8,449 bases of DNA from Actinomycetes bacterium (lineage in GTDB: Bacteria; Actinomycetota; Acidimicrobiia; Acidimicrobiales; RAAP-2): contig JAJYMD010000246.1 in NCBI GenBank assembly GCA_021787255.1, positions 1 to 8,449 of the forward strand, read 5' to 3'. This document shows, piece after piece, positions 1 to 5,765 of the stretch. Each line of letters begins with the position of its first letter. Within the stretch, counting starts at the first letter, position 1. Made by a program: the position numbers and the translations under genes. Under the pieces are notes generated by a model. That model saw only the letters and a program-made list of their open reading frames with translations, had not been told where the DNA came from and did not search any database.

Positions 1-273
1 CTGGTTGAGCCCGAGCCCGACGAGGGCGCCCACCCCGCCCAAGAACATGAGGACGGCGGCCCGGGTGTCACGTCGCCACCACACGAAGAGGTACGCGGCC
101 AGGAAGACCATGGTGAGGAGCACGAGACCGAGCCACAGGGCGTAGTCGTGCATGAAACCGTGCGCCCATGCCGTACGTCGAGAGAAGCTGTTCAGGTCCA
201 GGTAGTAGCTCGTGTTCAGCCCCTGGGGCCACAGCACCTTCACGACGGCGGACAGGAGGTTGCCAGCGGGCAT
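1..273 (-). CDS. PAP2-like membrane phosphatase, N-terminal part (cut by window edge)
   Basis: Reading leftwards from an ATG at 273-271 gives 91 uninterrupted codons that reach base 1, so the C-terminal part lies outside the window. The visible part has a short amphipathic start with NTSYYLDLNSFSRRTAWAH (about residues 20-38), a hydrophobic segment at about 43-65 ending in VWWRRD, and a second one at about 72-90 ending in GLGLNQ. This N-terminal layout, with a 'LNSFAR.T.W.H' stretch, two helices and a terminal LNQ, is typical of PAP2-superfamily (undecaprenyl-diphosphatase-like) lipid phosphatases. The catalytic KxxxxxxRP, PSGH and SRxxxxxHxxxD motifs would be downstream and cannot be checked. 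A purine-rich AAGAGGAGGA at 296-287 lies about 13 bases before the ATG, rather far for a Shine-Dalgarno site. It is the last visible gene of a minus-strand block behind the two-component pair and the phosphodiester glycosidase gene, so a role in envelope lipid-phosphate metabolism is plausible but inferred. Confidence 0.62.
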   Translation of the reverse strand, partial: MPAGNLLSAVVKVLWPQGLNTSYYLDLNSFSRRTAWAHGFMHDYALWLGLVLLTMVFLAAYLFVWWRRDTRAAVLMFLGGVGALVGLGLNQ

Positions 274-373
274 CGGTGCGTCGACGTCCTCCTCTTCCCG
301 TTCGTCGTGAAGAACCTACCCACTGCGAGCGAGCACCACGCACGCATCCGCGGGGCGGCGTGCCGAGACGCCT

Positions 374-393
374 GCAGCGCAGCTCAGCGCTGC
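374..393 (-). other. Small hairpin across the glycosidase stop codon
   Basis: GCAGCGC at 374-380 and its exact reverse complement GCGCTGC at 387-393 flank a six-base loop (381-386) that contains the TGA stop of the phosphodiester glycosidase gene. A 7-bp GC-rich stem is visible, but no T-run follows in the direction of transcription, so a classical intrinsic terminator is not supported. It may be a mild 3'-end structure or chance in a GC-rich genome. Confidence 0.3.
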
Positions 394-1787
394 GGCGCAA
401 CCGCCGACATCGTGATGAAGTCACGCGCCCACCAGGTCTGGAAGTAGCGCGCGGGCGTCCCCGCCATCTGGGAGATCAGCTCGGTCCCGTTTGTACCGTC
501 GGCTTCCCCCCCGGGCGTCGCGGGCTTGTAGGTCGTGAAGTTGACCCATGTGGTGTTGATGTCGAGCTCCATCGCACGAACGCAGCCGGCGCGCGCCAGG
601 ATGTTGGCCAGATCGGTGATGTTCAGACCGGGACCACCCACGTAGACCAGAGCACCGTCGGCGGTGACGCCGAGACCCGACCGCCAGACGTAGACCGCGT
701 TGCCGAGCGTCAAGCCCCACTTGGTCGTTGTTGTCGCATCCAGGCCTGGGACAGGCTTGCCGTCCTGGACGAGCAGGTCCAGGTTCTGGCGCACCGACAC
801 GACCGATCGCGTCATCGTCACTGTCTGGCCCCAGGCGCCAACCGTCGCCGCGCCGTTCCTGTACACGACGAAGGACGCGGCCCCCCTGCGCAACGGGATG
901 ATCGTCTTGCCGTCCGTGTAGTAGCCGCCCTGCGCTGTGGACATGAGGAAGCCGGCGTTGAAGGCGGCAACGAGCGTGCGCGCGGCGGAGGGGGAGATCG
1001 GTGCGGTGTGGGGGTAGGGTCCCCCGCCGGGGATCTGGCTCCCGGAGTACAGCGTCGCCCGGAGCAGCTTCGTGTCCATCCACGCGACGCCGACCACGTA
1101 GCTCGTGTGGATCGCGTCGGGGCGCAGCATCGTCTCGTAGATCGCGGGAATGCCGTCGACGAGCCTGCCGGCAGGCGACCAATCCCCCTCACCGGGAATG
1201 GGCGGCTTGGCGAACGGCACGAGCGGCTCGGGCGCCGGCAGGTGCGGCACGCCGGCGGCGGCCGTGACGGGCGCCTGGCTCGTCGGCCTCTTGATCTCCC
1301 CCGCCGGCAGTTTCCCGCCCACCTTCGGCGGGTGGTGCCGGTACCACTCGTTCTCGATCCAACGGACGATCCCGGCACCTCCGTGCTCGCGCACCCACTC
1401 GGCCCCACGGGCAGGAAGCGAGCTGCCGAGCATGGGGTTCGTGAGCGCCTCGCCGAGGGAGACCCCGACCCAGACGAGGAGCCCCACCACGATGAGCCCG
1501 ATCACGGCGCGGACGCGGCGGGCCCGGAGCGACCGGCGGCGCTTGCTCCGTCGCGGAGCGTGGCGCGGGCCAACCGCAGGGCTCGTGCCCTCGCGAAGAG
1601 GACCGGTGCCGCGCACGTTCGCGTCGATCCTCGAGCCCAGCTCCGCCAGGCCACTGAAGCGCGCGTCGTCGTCCGGCGGCGCGGACAAAGGGGACCGGCG
1701 GCTCAACGGTGGCCCGCCCCTGTGACGGCCCGGCGACGCGACCCTGAGAACCCGCGGGAGCGCACCGAGGCACGGTACGACGCGCAT
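384..1787 (-). CDS. Membrane-anchored phosphodiester glycosidase (NAGPA-domain) protein
   Basis: The protein is 467 aa from the ATG at 1787-1785. Residues 1-92 are an Arg/Pro-rich, probably cytoplasmic and disordered region with a basic patch (RRSKRRRSLRARR) directly before a single transmembrane segment at about 94-113 (VIGLIVVGLLVWVGVSLGEA). A Pro-rich linker follows, then the catalytic domain at about 215-455. That domain carries the landmarks of the phosphodiester glycosidase family (the domain of human uncovering enzyme NAGPA): VAAFNAGF near 273-280, DGK near 292, GLGVTADGALVYVGG at about 371-385, and AMELDIN at about 405-411. The topology puts the enzyme outside the cell. Bacterial substrates are mostly unknown; cleavage of sugar-1-phosphodiester bonds in envelope or exopolysaccharide polymers is an inference. 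The start is uncertain: no clear Shine-Dalgarno precedes the ATG, and in-frame TTG codons at 1706 and 1688 would shorten the cytoplasmic tail without touching the membrane anchor. It follows the kinase gene after 61 bp. Confidence 0.8.
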   Translation of the reverse strand: MRVVPCLGALPRVLRVASPGRHRGGPPLSRRSPLSAPPDDDARFSGLAELGSRIDANVRGTGPLREGTSPAVGPRHAPRRSKRRRSLRARRVRAVIGLIVVGLLVWVGVSLGEALTNPMLGSSLPARGAEWVREHGGAGIVRWIENEWYRHHPPKVGGKLPAGEIKRPTSQAPVTAAAGVPHLPAPEPLVPFAKPPIPGEGDWSPAGRLVDGIPAIYETMLRPDAIHTSYVVGVAWMDTKLLRATLYSGSQIPGGGPYPHTAPISPSAARTLVAAFNAGFLMSTAQGGYYTDGKTIIPLRRGAASFVVYRNGAATVGAWGQTVTMTRSVVSVRQNLDLLVQDGKPVPGLDATTTTKWGLTLGNAVYVWRSGLGVTADGALVYVGGPGLNITDLANILARAGCVRAMELDINTTWVNFTTYKPATPGGEADGTNGTELISQMAGTPARYFQTWWARDFITMSAVAPQR

Positions 1788-1848
1788 CTGACGACGGCAT
1801 GAACGCCTGCGCAGGGAGCAGGTGCGCAGCGCGGTTCTCCGGACCTCC

Positions 1849-3249
1849 TCACGTACGGGTGAGGCGCCGGGCGCCCCTCGGTGCGGTCTCGGGGGCCGTG
1901 CTCGAGTCCTCTCGCTCGCCACCCCCGCGCCGGGCGCCCCTCGGTGCGGTCTCGGGGGCCGTGCTCGAGTCCTCGCGCTCGCCACCCCGCTGCCTGCAAG
2001 GCACGCCGAGCTCGTCGCTCTCGGCCCACCTCTTCCATGACACCTCCATGCGCGCCCCTCCCAGGGGCGAGTCCTGGATGGACCAGGCGCCACCGGTCAT
2101 CCGCACGACGGAGTCCGCGATCGCGAGCCCGAGCCCCGATCCCGTCCCCATCGGAGTCGCCCGGTGGAAGCGGTCGAAGACCTCTGCTCGCTGCTCGGGC
2201 GGGATGCCAGGGCCACTGTCGTCGACCCGCAGCGTCACCCTGGCGGGCGTCGACCGCACCACCACCGACACCGTTCCCCGGCTCCCCGCGTACTTGCACG
2301 CGTTGTCGACGAGCACCCCGGCGAGACGGTCCACGAGCTCGGGCGGAGCCTTCACGAGACCGGTGCCCGAGCCCTCGAACGCGAACCCGAGGGAGAGGGC
2401 GTCACGTGCCGCGACGGCCTCGAACCGCTCGACGCACGAGGCCACGACCGCGGCGACGTCCGCGACTTCGTCCTCGACGTCGGCGTCGACGCCGCTGTCG
2501 GCGCGCGCCAGCCACAGCAGGTCGTCGACGATGCGCCGAAGCCGGCGGCTCTCGCCGGCGATCCGGCGCAGCACCGCCTCGTACTCCTTCGGCTCGCGCT
2601 TGCGGCGAAGCGCGAGATCGACCTCGGCCTCGACCACGCTGAGCGGCGTGCGCAGCTCGTGGGAGGCGTCCGCCGTGAACTCGGCCTGGCGGCGCCGGAC
2701 CAGCTCGAGCGGTGCCGAAGCCCGCAGCGCGACCAGCAGGGATCCGACGAAGGTCGCGAGCGCGAGCAGCAGGCCGAACAACACCTCGGGCACCAACAGC
2801 GCGCTCTGCACGCGCCCCACCTCTGTGATGTTCTGCCCCGCGACGAGCCAGCCGTTGCTCCTCGGGACCGCCGCGAACCGGAAGGTCGCCGCGCCGACGT
2901 GACGCGTCAGAGGTCCGGCGCTCCAGGTCCGTCCCGGAAGCCTGGGCGCCCCGACAGTGAGCGCCTCGACGTGGCCGTGCGCCGGGACGTACCAGTAGAA
3001 GATCGGCGCGTCGTCGAGGTCGACGCTGTCCAAGGGCGCCTGGTCGGGCCTCGTGGAGGTCGCGTGCAGCGAGAGGCGGCCAGCCTGGGACAGCCCGGCC
3101 TGGATCCGTGCGTCCACCTCCCCGGTGAGCCGGTGTGTGACGAAGATGCCGAGCCCGATCGCGCACAAGGTGTAGCACGCGACGACCACGAGGCTCGCCA
3201 CCGACGCGACACGCGCGGCATGGACCCAGAGCTTGCGCCTGTCGCTCAC
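1849..3249 (-). CDS. Two-component sensor histidine kinase with repeated C-terminal tail
   Basis: The GTG start at 3249-3247 forms GTGA with the regulator's stop codon, giving 466 aa and translational coupling. Transmembrane helix 1 is at about 14-37 and helix 2 at about 150-176, enclosing an extracytoplasmic sensor region of about 110 residues with no recognised fold. The HisKA H-box SHELRTPL lies at 196-203, with His197 the expected phosphorylation site. The HATPase_c boxes follow: N-box DNACKYA (315-321), G1 box DDSGPGIPP (343-351), F-box FDRF (358-361) and G2 box GSGLGLAI (370-377). All key residues are present, so the enzyme looks active. Only about 20 residues separate helix 2 from the H-box region, so a full HAMP linker seems absent. 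After the catalytic domain ends near 406, a tail of about 60 residues contains two copies of GGEREDSSTAPETAPRGARR (422-441 and 443-462), produced by a tandem DNA duplication. Its partner is the adjacent OmpR-family regulator; the signal is unknown. Confidence 0.93.
   Translation of the reverse strand: MSDRRKLWVHAARVASVASLVVVACYTLCAIGLGIFVTHRLTGEVDARIQAGLSQAGRLSLHATSTRPDQAPLDSVDLDDAPIFYWYVPAHGHVEALTVGAPRLPGRTWSAGPLTRHVGAATFRFAAVPRSNGWLVAGQNITEVGRVQSALLVPEVLFGLLLALATFVGSLLVALRASAPLELVRRRQAEFTADASHELRTPLSVVEAEVDLALRRKREPKEYEAVLRRIAGESRRLRRIVDDLLWLARADSGVDADVEDEVADVAAVVASCVERFEAVAARDALSLGFAFEGSGTGLVKAPPELVDRLAGVLVDNACKYAGSRGTVSVVVRSTPARVTLRVDDSGPGIPPEQRAEVFDRFHRATPMGTGSGLGLAIADSVVRMTGGAWSIQDSPLGGARMEVSWKRWAESDELGVPCRQRGGEREDSSTAPETAPRGARRGGGEREDSSTAPETAPRGARRLTRT
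1864..1988. repeat. Tandem direct repeat, 2 copies, 63-bp period
   Basis: Bases 1864-1925 recur at 1927-1988 with a single difference (T1912 versus G1975). The period of 63 bp equals 21 codons, so the frame of the kinase gene is preserved, and the one difference is synonymous (Arg CGA/CGC on the minus strand). The repeat encodes the duplicated GGEREDSSTAPETAPRGARR tail of the kinase. Each unit contains CTCGAG and GGCGCC-type palindromic patches and a possible weak CCCC/GGGG stem, but no long inverted repeat. Confidence 0.95.
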
Positions 3250-3914
3250 GGGGCGACGACGCGGTACCCGCTGCCGCGCACCGTCTGGATCCTCGCGGTG
3301 CTGTGCGCGATCTTGGCCCGTAGCCGGCCGACGTGGACGTCGATCGTGTTCGACCCGATCGCGTCGGCCTCGTCGTCCCACACCTGGACCGCGATCGATC
3401 GCCTCGTGACCACGGCGGGCGATCGGCGCAGCAGCAGCTCCATGATGGCGAGCTCCGTGGTCGTGAGCGGCGACGGCGACCCGGCGACGGTGAGCTCCCG
3501 GGTCGCGGGATCGAAGCAGAGGTCGCCGACGGCGATCTTCGGAGCGACGGTGAGCGCCGGGCGGCGCTGCAGCGCGACCAGGCGCGCCAAGAGCTCGTCG
3601 AAGTGGAACGGCTTCACGAGGTAGTCGTCCGCGCCAGCGTGCAGGCCCGCCACCCGGTCCACCGGCGCGTCGCGCGCCGTCAGCATGAGGATCGGGGTCT
3701 TCACACCGAGCCGCCGCACCTCGTCGACGACCTCGATGCCGCTCTTGACCGGCATGCGCCAGTCCAGGATCGCCACCTCGTGCTCGTAGGCGCGCAGCCA
3801 CTTGACCGCGGCCTCTCCGTCCGCGACGGCGTCGACCACGTAGCCGCTCTCGCGCAAGCCGCGTTGGAGCACTGTGCGGAGGCCCGCGTCGTCCTCGGCG
3901 ACGAGCACCCTCAT
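3246..3914 (-). CDS. OmpR/PhoB-family DNA-binding response regulator
   Basis: A full-length 222-aa regulator with an ATG start at 3914-3912. The receiver domain (1-118) has the acidic pocket EDD at 7-9, phospho-acceptor Asp51 in AILDWRMP, Thr79 in LMLTA and Lys101 in YLVKPF. The C-terminal winged-helix domain (about 125-222) shows LTTTELAIMELLL (150-162), the recognition-helix region SNTIDVHVGRLRAKI (188-202) and the closing RGSGYRVV hairpin, all characteristic of OmpR/PhoB-type transcription factors. Its stop overlaps the GTG start of the kinase (GTGA), so the two are co-translated. It is divergent from the Nudix gene, with 95 bp between the two start codons. Targets cannot be read directly. 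Family members usually bind direct repeats with about 11-bp spacing, which is the pattern seen upstream of the ABC importer, so that promoter is one candidate target besides its own. Confidence 0.95.
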   Translation of the reverse strand: MRVLVAEDDAGLRTVLQRGLRESGYVVDAVADGEAAVKWLRAYEHEVAILDWRMPVKSGIEVVDEVRRLGVKTPILMLTARDAPVDRVAGLHAGADDYLVKPFHFDELLARLVALQRRPALTVAPKIAVGDLCFDPATRELTVAGSPSPLTTTELAIMELLLRRSPAVVTRRSIAVQVWDDEADAIGSNTIDVHVGRLRAKIAHSTARIQTVRGSGYRVVAP

Positions 3915-4009
3915 CGCTGGATCACGCCACCAGCCTACGCGGAGCCCAACCGGGCGGGAGGGCGGCCGGCGGCAAGAGCAGGCCGGTGCCCGACGACCAA
4001 GATGGGCGC
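3915..4009. promoter_or_regulatory. Divergent promoter region between regulator and Nudix gene
   Basis: These 95 bp must hold the start signals for the two-component operon and probably for the Nudix gene. On the minus strand a TAGGCT hexamer (3937-3932) fits a TAnnnT -10 box and would give a leader of only about a dozen bases. No good -35 hexamer is seen at the normal distance. Its GGCT also occurs 11 bp upstream within TTGGGCT, a faint direct repeat that might be an autoregulatory site. No clear Shine-Dalgarno precedes either start, so leaderless or weakly initiated translation is possible. Confidence 0.3.
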
Positions 4010-4540
4010 ATGGCCAAGCGCAGCGCCGGTCTCCTCCTCTACCGCCTTCTCGAGGGAAACGAACGCGCCGAACCCGGTCGCGGCGCGCACGTCGAGGTCC
4101 TCTTGGTCCACCCGGGCGGTCCGTACTGGACCAAGCGCGACGAGGGATGGTGGTCCATCCCCAAAGGTGAGGTCCACGAGGACGAGGAGGAGCTCGCGGC
4201 GGCCGAGCGGGAGTTCGCAGAGGAGCTCGGAGCGCCGGTGCCCGACGGGCCGCGCACGCCGCTCGGGGAGATCGTCCAGGCGGGAGGCAAGCGCGTCCGT
4301 GCGTGGGCGGTCGCGGGCGACCTCGACGTGGAGGCTTTCAGCGGCGGCACGTTCGAGCTGGAGTGGCCGCCGCGCTCGGGCAGGGTGCGCACCTTTCCCG
4401 AGGTCGACCGCGCGGTGTGGTTCGACCTCGGCACGGCACGGGTGAAGCTGCTCCCTGGCCAACGGCCGTTCCTCGATCGCCTCCGAGAGGCGCTCGAGGG
4501 CCCGGTCCCTCCTGCACGCCGAGAAACCAAGAAGTCGTGA
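4010..4540 (+). CDS. Nudix hydrolase (COG4119-like)
   Basis: The ATG at 4010 gives 176 aa starting MAKRSAGLLLYR, the usual opening of this Nudix subgroup. A GTG at 3986 would add eight unremarkable residues and is less likely. A perfect Nudix box (GX5EX7REUXEEXGU) lies at about residues 53-75: Gly in KGEV, Glu, then REFAEELGA, providing the metal-binding glutamates. Around it are VLLVHPGGPYWTKRDEGWWSIPKGE upstream (in two parts: VLLVHPGGPYW and WWSIPKGE) and, downstream, FELEWPPRSG, FPEVDRAVWFDL and LLPGQRPFLDRL. This pattern matches the predicted NTP pyrophosphohydrolases of COG4119. Nudix enzymes cleave a nucleoside diphosphate linked to another moiety using Mg2+ or Mn2+; the substrate of this subgroup cannot be predicted from sequence. 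There is no signal peptide, so it is cytosolic. It ends 112 bp before the ABC importer, which has its own promoter-like region, so co-transcription is possible but not required. Confidence 0.92.
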   Translation: MAKRSAGLLLYRLLEGNERAEPGRGAHVEVLLVHPGGPYWTKRDEGWWSIPKGEVHEDEEELAAAEREFAEELGAPVPDGPRTPLGEIVQAGGKRVRAWAVAGDLDVEAFSGGTFELEWPPRSGRVRTFPEVDRAVWFDLGTARVKLLPGQRPFLDRLREALEGPVPPARRETKKS

Positions 4541-4543
4541 GAA

Positions 4544-4583
4544 GTTCAGCCCTCGTTCACCTCGACATCACGGCGAGTTCAAC
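4544..4583 (+). promoter_or_regulatory. Candidate PHO-box-like operator: four heptamers at 11-bp spacing
   Basis: GTTCAGC (4544-4550), GTTCACC (4555-4561), CATCACG (4566-4572) and GTTCAAC (4577-4583) begin exactly 11 bp apart. Three carry GTTCA; the third is degenerate. Actinobacterial PhoP binds 11-nt direct repeat units with a GTTCACC core, and PhoB/OmpR-type regulators in general bind direct repeats of this period on one DNA face. The array starts right after the Nudix stop codon and covers the place where a -35 box would be expected for the downstream -10 candidate. The repeats are observed; binding by a PhoP-like regulator is inferred. Confidence 0.5.
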
Positions 4584-4592
4584 GGCCCGTCC

Positions 4593-4598
4593 TACGGT
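4593..4598 (+). promoter_or_regulatory. Candidate -10 element of the ABC importer promoter
   Basis: TACGGT fits the TAnnnT pattern and lies 9 bp beyond the last 11-bp repeat unit. No TTGACA-like -35 hexamer occurs 16-18 bp upstream; that position is occupied by the repeats, as in activator-dependent pho promoters. It would start transcription near 4605 and leave a leader of just under 50 bases. Confidence 0.35.
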
Positions 4599-4640
4599 TC
4601 CAGCAAGCCGGCACCAGCGTGGCGCCCGGCGACCGACAAC

Positions 4641-4646
4641 GGGAGG
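4641..4646 (+). promoter_or_regulatory. Shine-Dalgarno site that sets the binding-protein start
   Basis: GGGAGG lies six bases before the GTG at 4653. A GTG at 4647 directly abuts the site and would leave no spacer, so 4653 is the preferred start. Confidence 0.75.
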
Positions 4647-4652
4647 GTGCAC

Positions 4653-5765
4653 GTGGCACTTCGCAAGATCCCCCAGATCCCAAGGAACCGACCAACTGAG
4701 GCCTCGTCCCGCCGGGGGCACGTCCGGCGGCGCAGTGTCGCGCTCGCGGCGGTCGCCTGCAGCGCGCTCGCCGTCGCCTGCCTGACCGGCGCGTCGGGCC
4801 CGGCGCTCGCGGCGAAGCGAGGAGCGAGCGTCCCGCTCGTCGTCTACTCGGCGCAAGGCTACGACCAGGCGATGGTGAAGGCCTTCCAGCACGCGACGGG
4901 GATCCCGACGAAGCTCGACACAAACTCGACCGGTCCGCTGCTCGCCCAGATCCAGGCGTCGAGGAACAACCCGCACTGGGGGCTCCTGTGGGTCGACGGC
5001 CAGACAGCCTTCGCCGAGCTCGACGACGAGCACATGCTCGTGCGCGGCTTCGAGCCGAAGGTGGACTGGAACAGCCTCGGAAGAGAGGTCCTCCCGAAGG
5101 ACGGGAGCTTCGTCCCCACGGGCATCACGTTCATGGCGGCGGTGGCCTACACATCGAAGGTCGTGAAGGACCCTCCGAAGTCGTGGGCCACACTGCTCAG
5201 CGCCAAGTGGAAGGGCGACGTCGGGATGAACACACCGACCCAGTCCGGGCCGACGTACCCGTTCGTCGCGGGGATGATGAACGACCTCGGCAGCATCGCG
5301 AAGGGCAAGCAGTACTTCGAGAAGCTGAAGGCGAACGGCCTCGTGATCCACACAACGAACGGCCCGACCCTCGCCGCCCTGGCCAGCGGGCAGATCGAGC
5401 TCGCCCTCGTCCAGAGCTCGGCTGCGATCGGGGCCAGGCACACAGACCCGAACCTGAGGGTCGAGTACCTGAGCCCTGTCACGATGCTGCCCTCCAACAT
5501 CGGCATCGACGCCAAGGCGACAAAGACCGAGATCTCCGAGGCCGAGCGCTTCGCGAGCTTCGTCCTCACGAAGACCGGGCAGACCGTCATGAAGAACGGC
5601 ACACCGACCGGCGACTCCCTCTACTACCCGGTGGTCCAGGGCATCAAGGCGCGTCCCGGGCTCCCGCCCCTCGGCTCGGTGAAGGTCCAGCACATCGACC
5701 CGTACGTGTGGGGACCCCGTGAGGCGGCGATCAACGCCTGGTTCGTGAGCACCATCACCAAGTGA
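4653..5765 (+). CDS. ABC transporter solute-binding protein (Fe(III)/2-aminoethylphosphonate-type)
   Basis: From the GTG at 4653 the protein has 370 aa. The N-terminus has a basic stretch (RRGHVRRRS, about 20-28), a hydrophobic core (about 29-43) and a possible signal-peptidase I site after PALA near 53. Cys36 and Cys43 each follow VA, so a lipoprotein anchor is an alternative, and RRRSVAL faintly resembles a Tat motif. The mature part opens with VPLVVYSAQGYDQAMVKAFQ (about 60-79), the usual first strand and helix of family 1 extracellular binding proteins. It continues with GLLWVDGQTAFAELDDEHML (110-129), TPTQSGPTYPFV (194-205), and ends with GDSLYYPVVQGIK (320-332) and DPYVWGPREAAINAWF (349-364). 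The FbpA/PhnS-like superfamily is clear, the ligand is not. I do not see the adjacent Tyr pair of FbpA-type ferric binders at its usual place, and the upstream PHO-box-like repeats favour a phosphorus compound. Its stop overlaps the permease start (GTGA). Confidence 0.88.
   Translation: MALRKIPQIPRNRPTEASSRRGHVRRRSVALAAVACSALAVACLTGASGPALAAKRGASVPLVVYSAQGYDQAMVKAFQHATGIPTKLDTNSTGPLLAQIQASRNNPHWGLLWVDGQTAFAELDDEHMLVRGFEPKVDWNSLGREVLPKDGSFVPTGITFMAAVAYTSKVVKDPPKSWATLLSAKWKGDVGMNTPTQSGPTYPFVAGMMNDLGSIAKGKQYFEKLKANGLVIHTTNGPTLAALASGQIELALVQSSAAIGARHTDPNLRVEYLSPVTMLPSNIGIDAKATKTEISEAERFASFVLTKTGQTVMKNGTPTGDSLYYPVVQGIKARPGLPPLGSVKVQHIDPYVWGPREAAINAWFVSTITK

Noticed and set aside
190..220. Two GTTCAG motifs that might be another PHO box
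   Set aside because: They are 24 bp apart, not 11 or a multiple of it, and lie inside the PAP2-like coding sequence.
168..1802. Long plus-strand open frame opposite the phosphodiester glycosidase gene
   Set aside because: Its product is Arg/Pro/His-rich low-complexity sequence with no recognisable domain, while the minus strand encodes clear NAGPA-domain motifs. Such antisense frames are normal in very GC-rich DNA.
1864..1988. CRISPR array or transposon end
   Set aside because: There are only two directly abutting copies without spacers, both within a coding frame, and no terminal inverted repeats or transposase gene nearby.
2164..3624. Long plus-strand open frame opposite the kinase and regulator
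   Set aside because: Composition is typical of an antisense shadow, and the minus strand holds complete kinase and receiver motifs.
3250..3801. Upstream in-frame extension of the kinase frame into the regulator gene
   Set aside because: The extra residues are an out-of-frame shadow of the regulator. The GTG at 3249 overlapping the regulator stop is the natural start.
4608..4630. Imperfect hairpin in the importer leader as a terminator or riboswitch
   Set aside because: The stem is interrupted by a bulge and a mismatch, no T-run follows, and the leader is too short for a known riboswitch class.
4541..4652. Search for an iron-responsive IdeR/Fur/DtxR box upstream of the importer
   Set aside because: No TTAGGTTAGGCTAACCTAA-like palindrome or related inverted repeat was seen in this interval.
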